NCBI RefSeq assembly: GCF_009740395.1
Contig: NZ_WOXT01000001.1
Span: 124,001 to 188,000, forward strand
DNA length: 64,000 nt
Source: Noviluteimonas gilva
GTDB lineage: Bacteria; Pseudomonadota; Gammaproteobacteria; Xanthomonadales; Xanthomonadaceae
Direction: 5' to 3'
The position numbers and the translations under genes are program-made. How positions within the stretch are numbered: the stretch's first letter is position 1; each line of letters begins with the position of its first letter. Below the pieces are notes generated by a model. It made no database searches, was not told where the DNA came from, and saw only the letters and a program-made list of their open reading frames with translations. Shown here one piece after another: positions 35,990 to 43,848 of this stretch.

Positions 35990-37573
35990 GTGCACGCTTT
36001 CGACTACATCATCATCGGTGCCGGCTCGGCCGGCTGCGTGCTCGCCAATCGCCTGTCCGCCGATCCGAAGGTGCGCGTACTCCTGCTCGAAGCCGGCCCG
36101 CGCGACTGGCATCCCTTCATCCACATGCCCGCGGGCCTGGCCAAGCTGGTCGGCAAGAAAGGCGTGAACTGGGATTACGACACCGCGCCCGAGCCGCACC
36201 TGGACAATCGCACGCTGTGGTGGCCGCGCGGCAAGGTGCTCGGTGGTTCAAGTTCGATCAACGCGATGTGCTACGTCCGCGGCCATGCACGCGACTACGA
36301 CGACTGGGCCGCGCAGGGCGCGACCGGTTGGGACTGGCACTCGGTGCTGCCCTTCTTCAAGCGCAACGAAGGCAACCGTCGCGGACGCGACGACCTGCAT
36401 GGCGAACTCGGCCCGCTCGCGGTCTCCGACCTGCGTTACACCAATCCCCTGTCGCAGGTGTTCATCGACGCCGCGGCGCAGGCCGGCTACCCGCGCAACA
36501 ACGATTTCAACGGGCACGTGCAGGAAGGCGTCGGCTTCTACCAGGTGACGCAGAAAGATGGCGCGCGTTGCTCCGCGGCGGTCGCGTACCTGCATCCGGT
36601 GCGCAATCGCAAGAACCTCGTCGTCCGCACGGGCGCGATGGTCTCGCGCATCACCTTCGAACAAGGCCGCGCGAACGGCGTCACGTGCGCCGTCAACGGC
36701 GCGGCCTTCCACTACGAATGCACGCGCGAAGTGCTGCTCTCCGGCGGCGCGATCAACTCCCCGCAGTTGCTGATGCTCTCCGGCATCGGCCCCGCCGCGC
36801 AGTTGCAACAACACGGCATCAAGGTCGTGCACGACGCGCCGAACGTCGGCGAGAACCTGCAGGACCACCTCGACATCTGCACGCTGCAGCACTCCACGCA
36901 GCCCATCACCTACGACCGCGCGAGCGACGCGAAGATCGCATTCGAGTATTTCCTGCGCGGCCACAGCGGCCCGGGCAGCAGCAACATCGCCGAAGCCGGC
37001 GGCTTCCTGCGTTCCCCGCTCGCCCCCGACGACCGCCCCGACATCCAATTGCACTTCGTCCCGGCGATGCTCGACGACCACGGCCGCCACCGCCTGCGCG
37101 GCGACGGTTACACACTCCACGCCTGCTTCCTGCGCCCCCGCAGCCGCGGCCGTCTTTCGATCGTCAGCCCGCGCGCACACGACAAACCGCGCATCGAAGC
37201 CAACTACCTCAGCGACCCCGAAGGCTTCGACCTGCGCATGATGATCGAGTGCGCAAAAGCCGCACGCACGATCTTCAAACAACCCGCCTTCGACGCCTAC
37301 CGCGGCGCGCCCATCTTCCCCACGCGCGACGATCTCGACGACAAGGGCCTGGAAGCCTTCGTGCGAGCAAAGGCAGAAACCGTCTACCACCCCGTCGGCA
37401 CCTGCCGAATGGGCAGCGACGCAGCCTCGGTCGTCGACCCGCAATTGCGCGTGCGCGGCGTGGAAGGCTTGCGCGTCGTCGACGCGTCCGTCATGCCGAC
37501 CTTGATCGGCGGAAACACCAACGCACCCACGATGATGATCGCCGAGCGCATTGCCGAATTGATGGTGGGCTAA
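35990..37573 (+). CDS. GMC family FAD oxidoreductase (choline dehydrogenase-like)
   Basis: 527 residues from the GTG at 35990, which places the FAD-binding [17 protein letters not shown] at residues 7-23 as usual; an ATG at 35927 would add 21 non-conserved residues. Second GMC motif [18 protein letters not shown] near 84-101. Catalytic pair His467 ([11 protein letters not shown]) and Asn511 (GGNTNAP) matches the His-Asn pair of choline oxidases. It oxidises an alcohol, but choline specificity is not proven and no betaine genes are nearby. The gene is single, divergent from the MFS operon and followed by a long non-coding palindromic region. Confidence 0.9.
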   Translation: MHAFDYIIIGAGSAGCVLANRLSADPKVRVLLLEAGPRDWHPFIHMPAGLAKLVGKKGVNWDYDTAPEPHLDNRTLWWPRGKVLGGSSSINAMCYVRGHARDYDDWAAQGATGWDWHSVLPFFKRNEGNRRGRDDLHGELGPLAVSDLRYTNPLSQVFIDAAAQAGYPRNNDFNGHVQEGVGFYQVTQKDGARCSAAVAYLHPVRNRKNLVVRTGAMVSRITFEQGRANGVTCAVNGAAFHYECTREVLLSGGAINSPQLLMLSGIGPAAQLQQHGIKVVHDAPNVGENLQDHLDICTLQHSTQPITYDRASDAKIAFEYFLRGHSGPGSSNIAEAGGFLRSPLAPDDRPDIQLHFVPAMLDDHGRHRLRGDGYTLHACFLRPRSRGRLSIVSPRAHDKPRIEANYLSDPEGFDLRMMIECAKAARTIFKQPAFDAYRGAPIFPTRDDLDDKGLEAFVRAKAETVYHPVGTCRMGSDAASVVDPQLRVRGVEGLRVVDASVMPTLIGGNTNAPTMMIAERIAELMVG

Positions 37574-37932
37574 ACACAGAGCGCGAGAAGCGCCCTGCCC
37601 TACCCTCCGATCGCCGCGAGGAACGTCGCCTGCCAGAGGCGACGAAGTCACGACGGTGCGCGCGCCGAGGTGGGCGACGTTCCGTCCATCTGGTGTGCTG
37701 GCAGTCGGCGCGCACCCATCAGCGCGTATCGCAAACCTTCATCAGGTGCTGTCGCGAGAACATCAGACCTGATGCGCAGCGGACGTCGCGTTGAAGGCCA
37801 CATTGCGGAGCTTGAGCTCTTGCGGAGCAATGTGGCCTTCAATGCGGCGCGCCGATGCGCCAACCTGGTGTCGGCGACCCCAAACAACGACGAATGGTTC
37901 TTCGTACTGCACCTCGTCGTTCACCCCACCCA
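37574..37932. other. Non-coding stretch with nested inverted repeats
   Basis: 359 bases without a convincing gene between the GMC gene and the bidirectional terminator. It contains an 8-base dyad CATCAGGT / ACCTGATG (37740-37747 and 37767-37774) and the large palindrome listed separately. Short frames exist on both strands but they follow the palindrome and have no ribosome binding site. Confidence 0.6.
37787..37846. repeat. Large inverted repeat, 20-bp arms
   Basis: Arms 37787-37806 (CGCGTTGAAGGCCACATTGC) and 37827-37846 (GCAATGTGGCCTTCAATGCG) are complementary at 19 of 20 positions around a 20-base loop that itself contains GAGCTTGAGCTC. Because of the symmetry both strands encode the same peptide theme (EGHIA..EL.LR.NVAFNA). 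It may be a dispersed palindromic element or a structured RNA. Confidence 0.75.
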
Positions 37933-37966
37933 AAAAGAAACCCGCCATGCGGCGGGCTTCTTTTTG
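37933..37966. terminator. Bidirectional terminator, GMC and M48 genes
   Basis: CCCGCC / GGCGGG stem with loop ATGC, extended by AAAAAGAA on one side and TTCTTTTT on the other, so it works in both directions. It separates the convergent GMC oxidoreductase (+) and M48 protease (-). Confidence 0.85.
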
Positions 37967-37968
37967 AC

Positions 37969-37986
37969 CTCCCCTGCAGGGGAGGT
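37969..37986. repeat. Short GC palindrome, second copy
   Basis: CCTCCCCTGCAGGGGAGG is a perfect 18-base palindrome, the same core as the hairpin at 7190-7213. It lies between the terminator and the M48 stop codon. Confidence 0.6.
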
Positions 37987-37991
37987 GGAGC

Positions 37992-39902
37992 TCAAACCCG
38001 CTCCAACATCGGCGGCAAAGGACAATGCAAGCACGCACAAATCGTACGCAACAGCTCCGCTTCCCCGACCGTCACCTTGTTGTCGTGACCGATCGTCGCG
38101 ACCAACCCCTCGACGAGCGCCTGCTTCGCCAACGGATCGAGCGCATCGAGCAAGGGCCACACCGGATCGAGCGCAAGCGCACCTTCCTTGCGCGGCAAAT
38201 ACGGCAACGCATCGTTCGGCAGCACACGCTGGATCCCCTGCAGATACGCAGCGCGCGCATCGCCCTCACCTTCGTGCCCACTTTGCGCGACCACGCACAA
38301 CATCGTCGCGACCTCGCTGCGCACCCCACTGAGCTTCGTGCGCCCGAACCGCACATGGCGCGACGGATCGAGCGACTCGCGCACCTGCACCTGCAACAGA
38401 CGGCCCAGACAGTATTCGAACAACGACACCCGACCATCGGCGTGCACCACCGCATGACTGGTATCGAGGAACACGTCGAGCTCCGGACGCGGGCGCATGC
38501 GCAACGCCGGGAACGCGATCGACGCAAGCGGCAAGCGCAACGCAGCGTGCAGCGACTTCAAATGCTGATCGCGTAACTGCTCGGCTTCCCCTGCCATCGC
38601 CAGGCCCAGGCGCGCAGCGATCTCCTCGCGCTGCAGCGCGCGCACCCGCTTGTCGTCGTCGAGCAACAACCCGAGCAACAAGGGCATCACCGCATCGCGC
38701 TGGCCGGCGAGCGTGCGCACCGCGGCGGGAATGGTGTCGACGATCGCGTCGGCGCGCTTGTAATCGTCCGGCGAAGGTTGCGCGACTTGCGCGACGACCA
38801 TCGGCGGCGTGACTGCGAGTTGCGCCTGCTCCGACGGCAACACCCCGCTGCGCGCGGGCACCAGGCCCAGCTGCGCGTCTTCCTCCAGCCCGCTCGGCGG
38901 CACCTCGATCCACTTCTTCGACAGCGCGCGCATCTGCGCTTCGGTGAATTGCGGCTCCAATTCCTGGATGCGTTCGATCAACGGCGGATGCGTGGCGAAC
39001 AAACCGCGGAACCCCACGCCGTCGCCGAACAACATGTGGCTGACTTCCTCGGCATTGTTGCGCTCGTTGAGGCGCGAGCCTTCATCGAGCCCGCCGATCT
39101 TCTTCAACGCGCCCGCAAGGCCGGTGGTCTGGCGCGTGAACTGCACGGCCGATGCATCGGCGAGGCGTTCGCGCTGGCGGCTGACGCCCGCCTTGATCAT
39201 GCGACCGAAGAACAGACCGATGTAGCCGACGACCATCGCGACGAGCGCGGCGATGAGGATCGCGCCGGCGCCCTTGTTGCGGCCGCCGAAGCGCCCGTGC
39301 TCGAGGATCTTCCGGCCGATCAGCCCGATCATCAGGATGCCGAACAGCACGCCCATCAGCCGGATGTTCAGGCGCATGTCGCCGTTGAGGACATGGCTGA
39401 ACTCGTGCGCGATGACGCCCTGCAACTCGTCGCGATTCAAACGATCCAGCGCGCCGCGCGTCACCGCGATCACCGCATCCGACGGCGAGTAACCGGCGGC
39501 GAAGGCGTTGATCGCCGCTTCGTGTTCGAGCACGTAGATCTTCGGCACGGGCACGCCGGAAGCGATCGCGATTTCCTCGACCACGTTGCGCAGGCGGCGC
39601 AGGTTGAAGTCGGTGGTGTCCGATGCGATCGGCACGCCGCCCATCTGCAACGCGACCGTCTCGCCGCCGCCGCGCAGCGATGCAATGCGATACAGCGAGC
39701 CCAGTCCGATCACGCCGAGCGTGAGCACGCTGCACACGAACAACAGCGGCGCGGCGCTGCCTTCCTCGCGCGTGCCGATGCCGAGCGCGAGCCACGCGGC
39801 GAAGTCGACCGCGAACACGATCCCGATCACCGCGAGTGCGAAGAGCAGCACCAGGCGCGACGTGCTCCGGCGCGCCGCCGCCTGGCGTTCGAAGAAGTTC
39901 AT
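37992..39902 (-). CDS. M48 family metalloprotease with C-terminal regulatory region
   Basis: 636-residue membrane zinc protease related to HtpX. Two N-terminal membrane helices (about 17-40 and 51-70), the catalytic HEFSH at 166-170, further helices (about 183-200 and 213-235) and RERLADASAVQFTR with the third zinc ligand Glu. HtpX itself is about 290 residues; here some 300 extra cytoplasmic residues follow, including a helical part (DGRVSLFEYCLGRLLQVQV ... DNKVTVGEAELLRTICACLHCPLPP) that looks TerB-like. lemA lies directly upstream (18-base gap), a common M48-LemA pairing. Likely role is membrane protein quality control. Confidence 0.9.
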   Translation of the reverse strand: MNFFERQAAARRSTSRLVLLFALAVIGIVFAVDFAAWLALGIGTREEGSAAPLLFVCSVLTLGVIGLGSLYRIASLRGGGETVALQMGGVPIASDTTDFNLRRLRNVVEEIAIASGVPVPKIYVLEHEAAINAFAAGYSPSDAVIAVTRGALDRLNRDELQGVIAHEFSHVLNGDMRLNIRLMGVLFGILMIGLIGRKILEHGRFGGRNKGAGAILIAALVAMVVGYIGLFFGRMIKAGVSRQRERLADASAVQFTRQTTGLAGALKKIGGLDEGSRLNERNNAEEVSHMLFGDGVGFRGLFATHPPLIERIQELEPQFTEAQMRALSKKWIEVPPSGLEEDAQLGLVPARSGVLPSEQAQLAVTPPMVVAQVAQPSPDDYKRADAIVDTIPAAVRTLAGQRDAVMPLLLGLLLDDDKRVRALQREEIAARLGLAMAGEAEQLRDQHLKSLHAALRLPLASIAFPALRMRPRPELDVFLDTSHAVVHADGRVSLFEYCLGRLLQVQVRESLDPSRHVRFGRTKLSGVRSEVATMLCVVAQSGHEGEGDARAAYLQGIQRVLPNDALPYLPRKEGALALDPVWPLLDALDPLAKQALVEGLVATIGHDNKVTVGEAELLRTICACLHCPLPPMLERV

Positions 39903-39920
39903 GCGACGGCTCGCGTCAGG

Positions 39921-40517
39921 TCAGAACTGCACCTTCGGCGCGGCGCGCACCTGCGCCTGGTCCGCCGCGGGGATCTCGAGCAGCGCCGCCGGCTGGAAAT
40001 TGAACATGCCGGCGAAGATCGAGGATGGGAACACTTCGCGCTTGTTGTTGTAGCCCATGACCGAATCGTTGAAGGCCTGGCGCGCGAAGGCGACCTTGTT
40101 CTCGGTCGAGGTCAGTTCCTCGGTGAGCTGCATCATGTTCTGGTTGGCCTTGAGGTCCGGATAGGCCTCGGCCACCGCCATCAGGCGGCCCAGCGCACCA
40201 TTGAGCACGCCCTGCGAATTCGCGAGTTCGGCCATCGCCGACGGATCGCCGGGGCTGGCCTTCGCGGCCTGCAGGCCGTTCATCGCCGCGCCGCGGGCGG
40301 CGACCACCGCCTCCAGGGTCTCGCGCTCATGGGACAGATAGCCCTTCACGGTTTCCACCAGATTGGGGATGAGGTCGAAGCGCCGCTGGAGCTGCACGTC
40401 GATCTGCGCAAAGGCGTTCTTGAATGCGTTCCGGGCGGTGACCAACCCGTTGTAAATCCCGACTCCCCACATCACCAGCACGACCAGAAATGCGAGCAGG
40501 ATCAGCAAAATCCACAT
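39921..40517 (-). CDS. lemA: LemA family protein
   Basis: 198 residues: one N-terminal membrane helix (about 1-22, periplasm-out topology) followed by a long helical bundle with the LemA signatures YNGLVTARNAFKNAFAQIDVQLQRRFDLIPNLVETVKGY and AYPDLKANQNMMQLTEELTSTENKVAFARQAFND. The ATG at 40517 is chosen because AGGGGAAG lies at the right distance; a GTG one codon earlier is possible. Cotranscribed with the M48 protease. Function of LemA proteins is not settled. Confidence 0.93.
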   Translation of the reverse strand: MWILLILLAFLVVLVMWGVGIYNGLVTARNAFKNAFAQIDVQLQRRFDLIPNLVETVKGYLSHERETLEAVVAARGAAMNGLQAAKASPGDPSAMAELANSQGVLNGALGRLMAVAEAYPDLKANQNMMQLTEELTSTENKVAFARQAFNDSVMGYNNKREVFPSSIFAGMFNFQPAALLEIPAADQAQVRAAPKVQF

Positions 40518-40600
40518 CACTCTTCCCCTTGTTCATGCAAAGCGCGGAACTGGCGCTATGATCGGCCAGCAATTCGCAGCATACGCAGGGGGCAAGCCCG

Positions 40601-42019
40601 ATGAAAGGCGCTGTCAATCGGGTTTCGGAGTCGCAAGGGGCCATGCCGGGGCTTCATCAACGCAAAGGCCACAAGGCCTGGCGCGCGGCCCTGATCGGCC
40701 TGCTGCTCCCCATCGCGGTCGGCTCGGCGCAGACGCCCGGCGCCGCACCCGCGGCCCCCGTCGTCGCGAAGCCCACTCCCTCCGCGCCCGTGCAGGTCGC
40801 CGCCGTCGGCGTGCAGCGCACGTCGGTCCTCAATCCCAATCCGCTGCCCGTCGCGCAAGGCTTCGACGTGCGCGTGTTCGAGGACATGGCGCAGCAACTG
40901 GTCGCCGACCAGCGCATCCCCGGCATGGCGATGGCGATCGTGCAGGGCGGGCGCATCGTGTCGATGCGCGGCTACGGCATCACCGACACGCGCGCGGCCG
41001 AGCCGATCGATTCGCACACCGTCTTCCGCCTGGCCTCGCTGTCGAAGTCCTTCGCCGGCACGATGACCGGGCTGCTCGTCAACGACGGCGTGATCCGTTG
41101 GGACAGCCGCGTCAACGAATACCTCCCCGACTTCCACCTGCAGAACGAATACGCGACGCAGCGCCTCACCGTCGCCGACGTCCTCAGCCATCGCGTCGGC
41201 CTGGTGCACAACACCTACGACCGCGACCTGGAAGGCAACCTCGATTACCGCTCGCTCACGCAGAAGCTCGCGTACGCGCCGACGGCGTGCCTGCCCGGCG
41301 ATTGCTACGGCTACCAGAACGTCGCCTTCAGCCTGATCGGCGACGTGGTGTTCGCGGCGACGGGCACGTTCTACCAACAGGAAGTCGAACGCCGCATCCT
41401 CAAGCCGCTCGGCATGAACGATGCGAGCCTCGGTCTCGAAGGCATCGAAGCGAGTCCGCGCTGGGCCAAGCCGCACGTGCGCGGTCGCGGCGGTTGGGTG
41501 TCGCTGCAACCGAAGCCGACCTACTACCGCGTCGCGCCGGCCGCCGGCGTCAACGCCAGCATCTCCGACATGGCGCAGTGGATGCTCGCGCACGGCGGAC
41601 ATCGTCCGGACGTGTTGTCGGCGCCGCTGCTCGCCACGCTGCATGCGCCGCTCGTGGCGACGCCCGGTGAGATGCGCGGGTCGTGGCGCCGCCAGCGCCT
41701 GTCGTCGGCGAGCTACGCGATCGGCTGGCGCGTGTACGACTACGCGGGCCACCAGGTCGTCTTCCACGCCGGTGCGGTGCAGGGCTATCGCGGCATGATG
41801 GCGATGCTGCCCGAGCGCGACCTCGGCGTCGTGATCCTCTGGAACAGCGAGAGCTCGCTGCCCTCGGGCCTGCTGCCGACGATCCTCGACAGCGCGATCG
41901 GTTTGCCGGCGCAGCGCTGGCTCGATGTCGCGCCGTTCGACGAAGGCCTGTATGCGAAGCAGGGGCCGACGGAGGAAGCGGGTGTCGATGCGTCGGCTTC
42001 GACGGCTGCGCCGCGCTAA
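40601..42019 (+). CDS. Serine hydrolase, class C beta-lactamase-like
   Basis: 472-residue exported protein. Signal-anchor near 26-44, a Pro/Ala-rich linker, then a penicillin-binding-protein/beta-lactamase fold (about 85-450). Active-site motifs: Ser146 in SLSK (SxxK), Tyr-Gln-Asn in YGYQN (YxN) and HAG in VFHAGAVQGYRG (KTG equivalent). This set is typical of class C-like esterases, D-aminopeptidases and related enzymes rather than true resistance beta-lactamases. AGGGGG eight bases upstream supports the ATG at 40601. Divergent from lemA and convergent with the histone-like gene. Confidence 0.85.
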   Translation: MKGAVNRVSESQGAMPGLHQRKGHKAWRAALIGLLLPIAVGSAQTPGAAPAAPVVAKPTPSAPVQVAAVGVQRTSVLNPNPLPVAQGFDVRVFEDMAQQLVADQRIPGMAMAIVQGGRIVSMRGYGITDTRAAEPIDSHTVFRLASLSKSFAGTMTGLLVNDGVIRWDSRVNEYLPDFHLQNEYATQRLTVADVLSHRVGLVHNTYDRDLEGNLDYRSLTQKLAYAPTACLPGDCYGYQNVAFSLIGDVVFAATGTFYQQEVERRILKPLGMNDASLGLEGIEASPRWAKPHVRGRGGWVSLQPKPTYYRVAPAAGVNASISDMAQWMLAHGGHRPDVLSAPLLATLHAPLVATPGEMRGSWRRQRLSSASYAIGWRVYDYAGHQVVFHAGAVQGYRGMMAMLPERDLGVVILWNSESSLPSGLLPTILDSAIGLPAQRWLDVAPFDEGLYAKQGPTEEAGVDASASTAAPR

Positions 42020-42021
42020 AT

Positions 42022-42093
42022 AAAAAGGGAACCGGGAACCGCGAACCGCAAGAGCGTTTGCTTCTGCGGTTCCCGGTTCCCGGTTCCCTTTTT
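42022..42093. terminator. Long inverted-repeat terminator of the serine hydrolase gene
   Basis: 29-base arms (42022-42050 and 42065-42093) with a single mismatch, starting with AAAAAGGGAACC and ending with GGTTCCCTTTTT. Each arm contains tandem GGGAACC / GGTTCCC units. T-runs on both sides allow termination from either strand. Confidence 0.85.
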
Positions 42094-42102
42094 CGTTTCT
42101 CC

Positions 42103-42141
42103 AATAAAAAACCCCACCCCGCCTGGGCACGCGGGATGGGG
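42103..42141 (-). terminator. Terminator of the histone-like gene
   Basis: On the minus strand CCCCATCCCGC pairs with GCGGGGTGGGG (11 bp, one U-G wobble) around an eight-base loop, followed by TTTTTTATT. It lies 24 bases behind the stop. Confidence 0.85.
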
Positions 42142-42164
42142 CTCGATTACGGCTATCGGGTTTA

Positions 42165-42605
42165 TTACATCATCGGCATGACGGGCGCCGGCATGTTCAC
42201 CGGGGCCGCCTTGCGCGAGGACTTGCGAGCTTTCTTGGCAGCAGGCTTCTTGGCGGCCTTTTTCGCTGCGCGCTTCTTGGTCGCCTTCTTGGCGGTCTTC
42301 TTGGTGGCCTTCTTCGCGGCCTTCTTCACGACGCGCTTGGCACCGGCCTTGCGGACGGCCTTCTTCGCGACCTTCTTGGCAACGCGCTTCTTGGCGGCCT
42401 TGCGGACGGCCTTCTTCGCGGCCTTCTTCACGACGCGCTTGGCAACTGCCTTGCGGACGGCCTTCTTGGCGACCTTCTTGGCGACGCGCTTCTTGGCGAC
42501 CTTGCGGACGGCCTTCTTCGCGGCGGCCTTGCGGACGCCCTTCTTGGCAACGCGCTTCTTGGCGGCCTTGCGGACGGTCTTCTTCGCAGCTTTCTTCATG
42601 GCCAT
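42165..42605 (-). CDS. Histone H1-like Lys/Ala-rich DNA-binding protein
   Basis: 146 residues made almost only of Lys, Ala, Arg and Val in irregular repeats of KKAVRKAAKKRVAKK type, ending in a short Pro/Met-rich tail (APVNMPAPVMPMM). This is the composition of bacterial histone H1-like proteins (HctB/AlgP type), which bind DNA through a disordered basic tail. No globular domain is visible. AGGAG lies seven bases before the ATG at 42605. Inverted repeats GTCGCGGG / CCCGCGAC (42664-42686) and GAACT / AGTTC (42642-42655) lie upstream and may be regulatory. The repeats make the gene prone to length change. Confidence 0.88.
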   Translation of the reverse strand: MAMKKAAKKTVRKAAKKRVAKKGVRKAAAKKAVRKVAKKRVAKKVAKKAVRKAVAKRVVKKAAKKAVRKAAKKRVAKKVAKKAVRKAGAKRVVKKAAKKATKKTAKKATKKRAAKKAAKKPAAKKARKSSRKAAPVNMPAPVMPMM

Positions 42606-42749
42606 GGGATGGCTCCTCGTCAGTGGACTTGCTTGGCTTTAGAACTGCCCAGTTCGAAGCGACGTCGCGGGAGTCGGACCCGCGACCAACCGCCGACGCG
42701 CACCGCGCGCCGGGACGGATTCGGCATGCCGCGACACCAGGTGCGCGGC

Positions 42750-42782
42750 AATAAAAAACCCGCGACGCAGGGCGTCGCGGGT
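42750..42782 (-). terminator. Terminator of the small RNA candidate
   Basis: ACCCGCGACG and CGTCGCGGGT (perfect 10-bp stem, five-base loop) followed by TTTTTTATT on the minus strand. No protein gene ends here, so it implies a short transcript from upstream. Confidence 0.88.
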
Positions 42783-42923
42783 TCCTTGAAAAGATGTCGA
42801 CTGCGATTTCGCGAAGGAAACGAAACCCGCGTCCACCGGTTTGAATGTCCGGGCGGAGGTTCGTGTTGTCTTGCGCGTTGTCGTTTTGTCGTGACTCACT
42901 CGTTACCGCAGGGTGGCTGCTTG
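42750..42923 (-). ncRNA. Small RNA candidate, about 170 nt
   Basis: A complete promoter (42930-42958) and a perfect intrinsic terminator (42750-42782) bracket this minus-strand stretch. It holds no ATG frame with a ribosome binding site; the one long frame across it (GTG at 42899) runs through the terminator. Possible antisense-to-RBS motif CCTCC (42859-42855) and other C-rich unpaired stretches are visible. I do not recognise the family. Xanthomonas sX13 is a known C-rich-loop small RNA and would be the first to compare. Confidence 0.6.
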
Positions 42924-42929
42924 CGGCGA

Positions 42930-42958
42930 AACCTAATCACGGTTTTTTCCTGTGTCAA
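42930..42958 (-). promoter_or_regulatory. Promoter of the small RNA candidate
   Basis: Consensus TTGACA (42958-42953), 17-base spacer with six As, TAGGTT (42935-42930) on the minus strand. Predicted start near 42923. Confidence 0.7.
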
Positions 42959-42960
42959 CA

Positions 42961-43351
42961 ACCCCCTACGATTTTTTTACTGGCTCTCAGGGGCATGGGC
43001 GGGTAGCGGGGTCGGGTCGGCGGGTCGCGCGCGGTGTCGCGTTGCGCGCATCGATCGCGCTCGCATGCACATCACTGTTGCAAAAAACACCTTGTTTTGC
43101 GCAGTCGAAGAAAAACGCGCGACGCGATCGCGATGCGTGCGCGCTTGTCCGCGCAACGCCGCGCAACGGTTGTCCGAGGGGGCGACGACACCGTTGGAAA
43201 GACCGAAAAAAAGTTTTCGCGATGGCGCATCGCAACACCCGATTTGCGCCCAACTGCGCAAACTTCGACCGCTCGTCGGAAACGAATCCGGCCGCGCGAG
43301 GCGGCCGGATCGTGGTGCCGCAACACGTGCGGCGAGATGACGCGAGTCGCG
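42961..43351. other. Intergenic region with G-rich run and AT tracts
   Basis: 391 bases without a supported gene. Plus-strand 42990-43024 has six G-runs of three or four bases with short loops, a quadruplex-type pattern. GCAAAA / TTTTGC (near 43078-43098) is a small hairpin, and AT tracts stand out from the high-GC background. The gcvH hairpin is at the right end. Confidence 0.5.
43286..43310 (-). terminator. Probable gcvH terminator hairpin
   Basis: ATCCGGCCGC / GCGGCCGGAT, perfect 10-bp stem with a five-base loop, 41 bases behind gcvH. Only a weak T-rich tail (TCGTTT) follows on the minus strand. Confidence 0.5.
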
Positions 43352-43747
43352 TCAGTGATCTTCTTCCTCGAGCAGTTCGGCGTAATCGTCCGGGCCCAGG
43401 AGTTCGTTGAGTTGTTCGGGTTCTTCGGCTTCGATGACCAGAATCCAGCCGTCGCCGTACGCGTCTTCGTTGATCGTTTCGGGCTTGTCGGTGAGCGCTG
43501 CGTTGACCTCGACGACCTTGCCGGTCACCGGCGTATAGACGTCGGAGGCAGCCTTGACCGATTCGACGACGGCCACCGCGGTGCCCGCTTCCACGCGGTC
43601 GCCGACGTTCGGAAGTTCGACGTACACCAGGTCGCCGAGCAGGCCCTGCGCATGGTCGGAGATGCCGATCGTGACCTTGCCGTCGCCTTCGACGCGTGCC
43701 CATTCGTGGGACTTCATGAACTTCAGGTCGCCGGGGATCTCGTTCAT
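43352..43747 (-). CDS. gcvH: Glycine cleavage system H protein
   Basis: 131-residue lipoyl carrier that shuttles the aminomethyl group between P, T and L proteins. The lipoylation site is Lys65 in [15 protein letters not shown], and the C-terminal DGWILVIE is conserved. It lies 101 bases downstream of gcvT in the same direction. gcvP is not in this window, so the system is split. The acidic tail (LLEEEDH) is ordinary for the family. Confidence 0.96.
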   Translation of the reverse strand: MNEIPGDLKFMKSHEWARVEGDGKVTIGISDHAQGLLGDLVYVELPNVGDRVEAGTAVAVVESVKAASDVYTPVTGKVVEVNAALTDKPETINEDAYGDGWILVIEAEEPEQLNELLGPDDYAELLEEEDH

Positions 43748-43848
43748 CGTGCTGCTCCGTGCTGCGTCGTCGTGGGGATGGTGGACCGTAGTGTAGCGAA
43801 GGGGGGCGGCGCCGGATCAAGCCATGCGCCGCACCATTCGTCGCTTTT

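Noticed and set aside
37648-38038. Short frames on both strands beside the M48 gene
   Set aside because: They mirror each other because of the palindrome, lack ribosome binding sites and one runs through the bidirectional terminator.
42165-42605. Possible CRISPR or satellite array
   Set aside because: The repeats are short, irregular and codon-phased within one Lys/Ala-rich coding frame; no spacers.
42639-42899. 86-codon minus-strand frame near the histone-like gene
   Set aside because: GTG start without ribosome binding site, and the frame crosses a perfect intrinsic terminator. The stretch fits a small RNA better.
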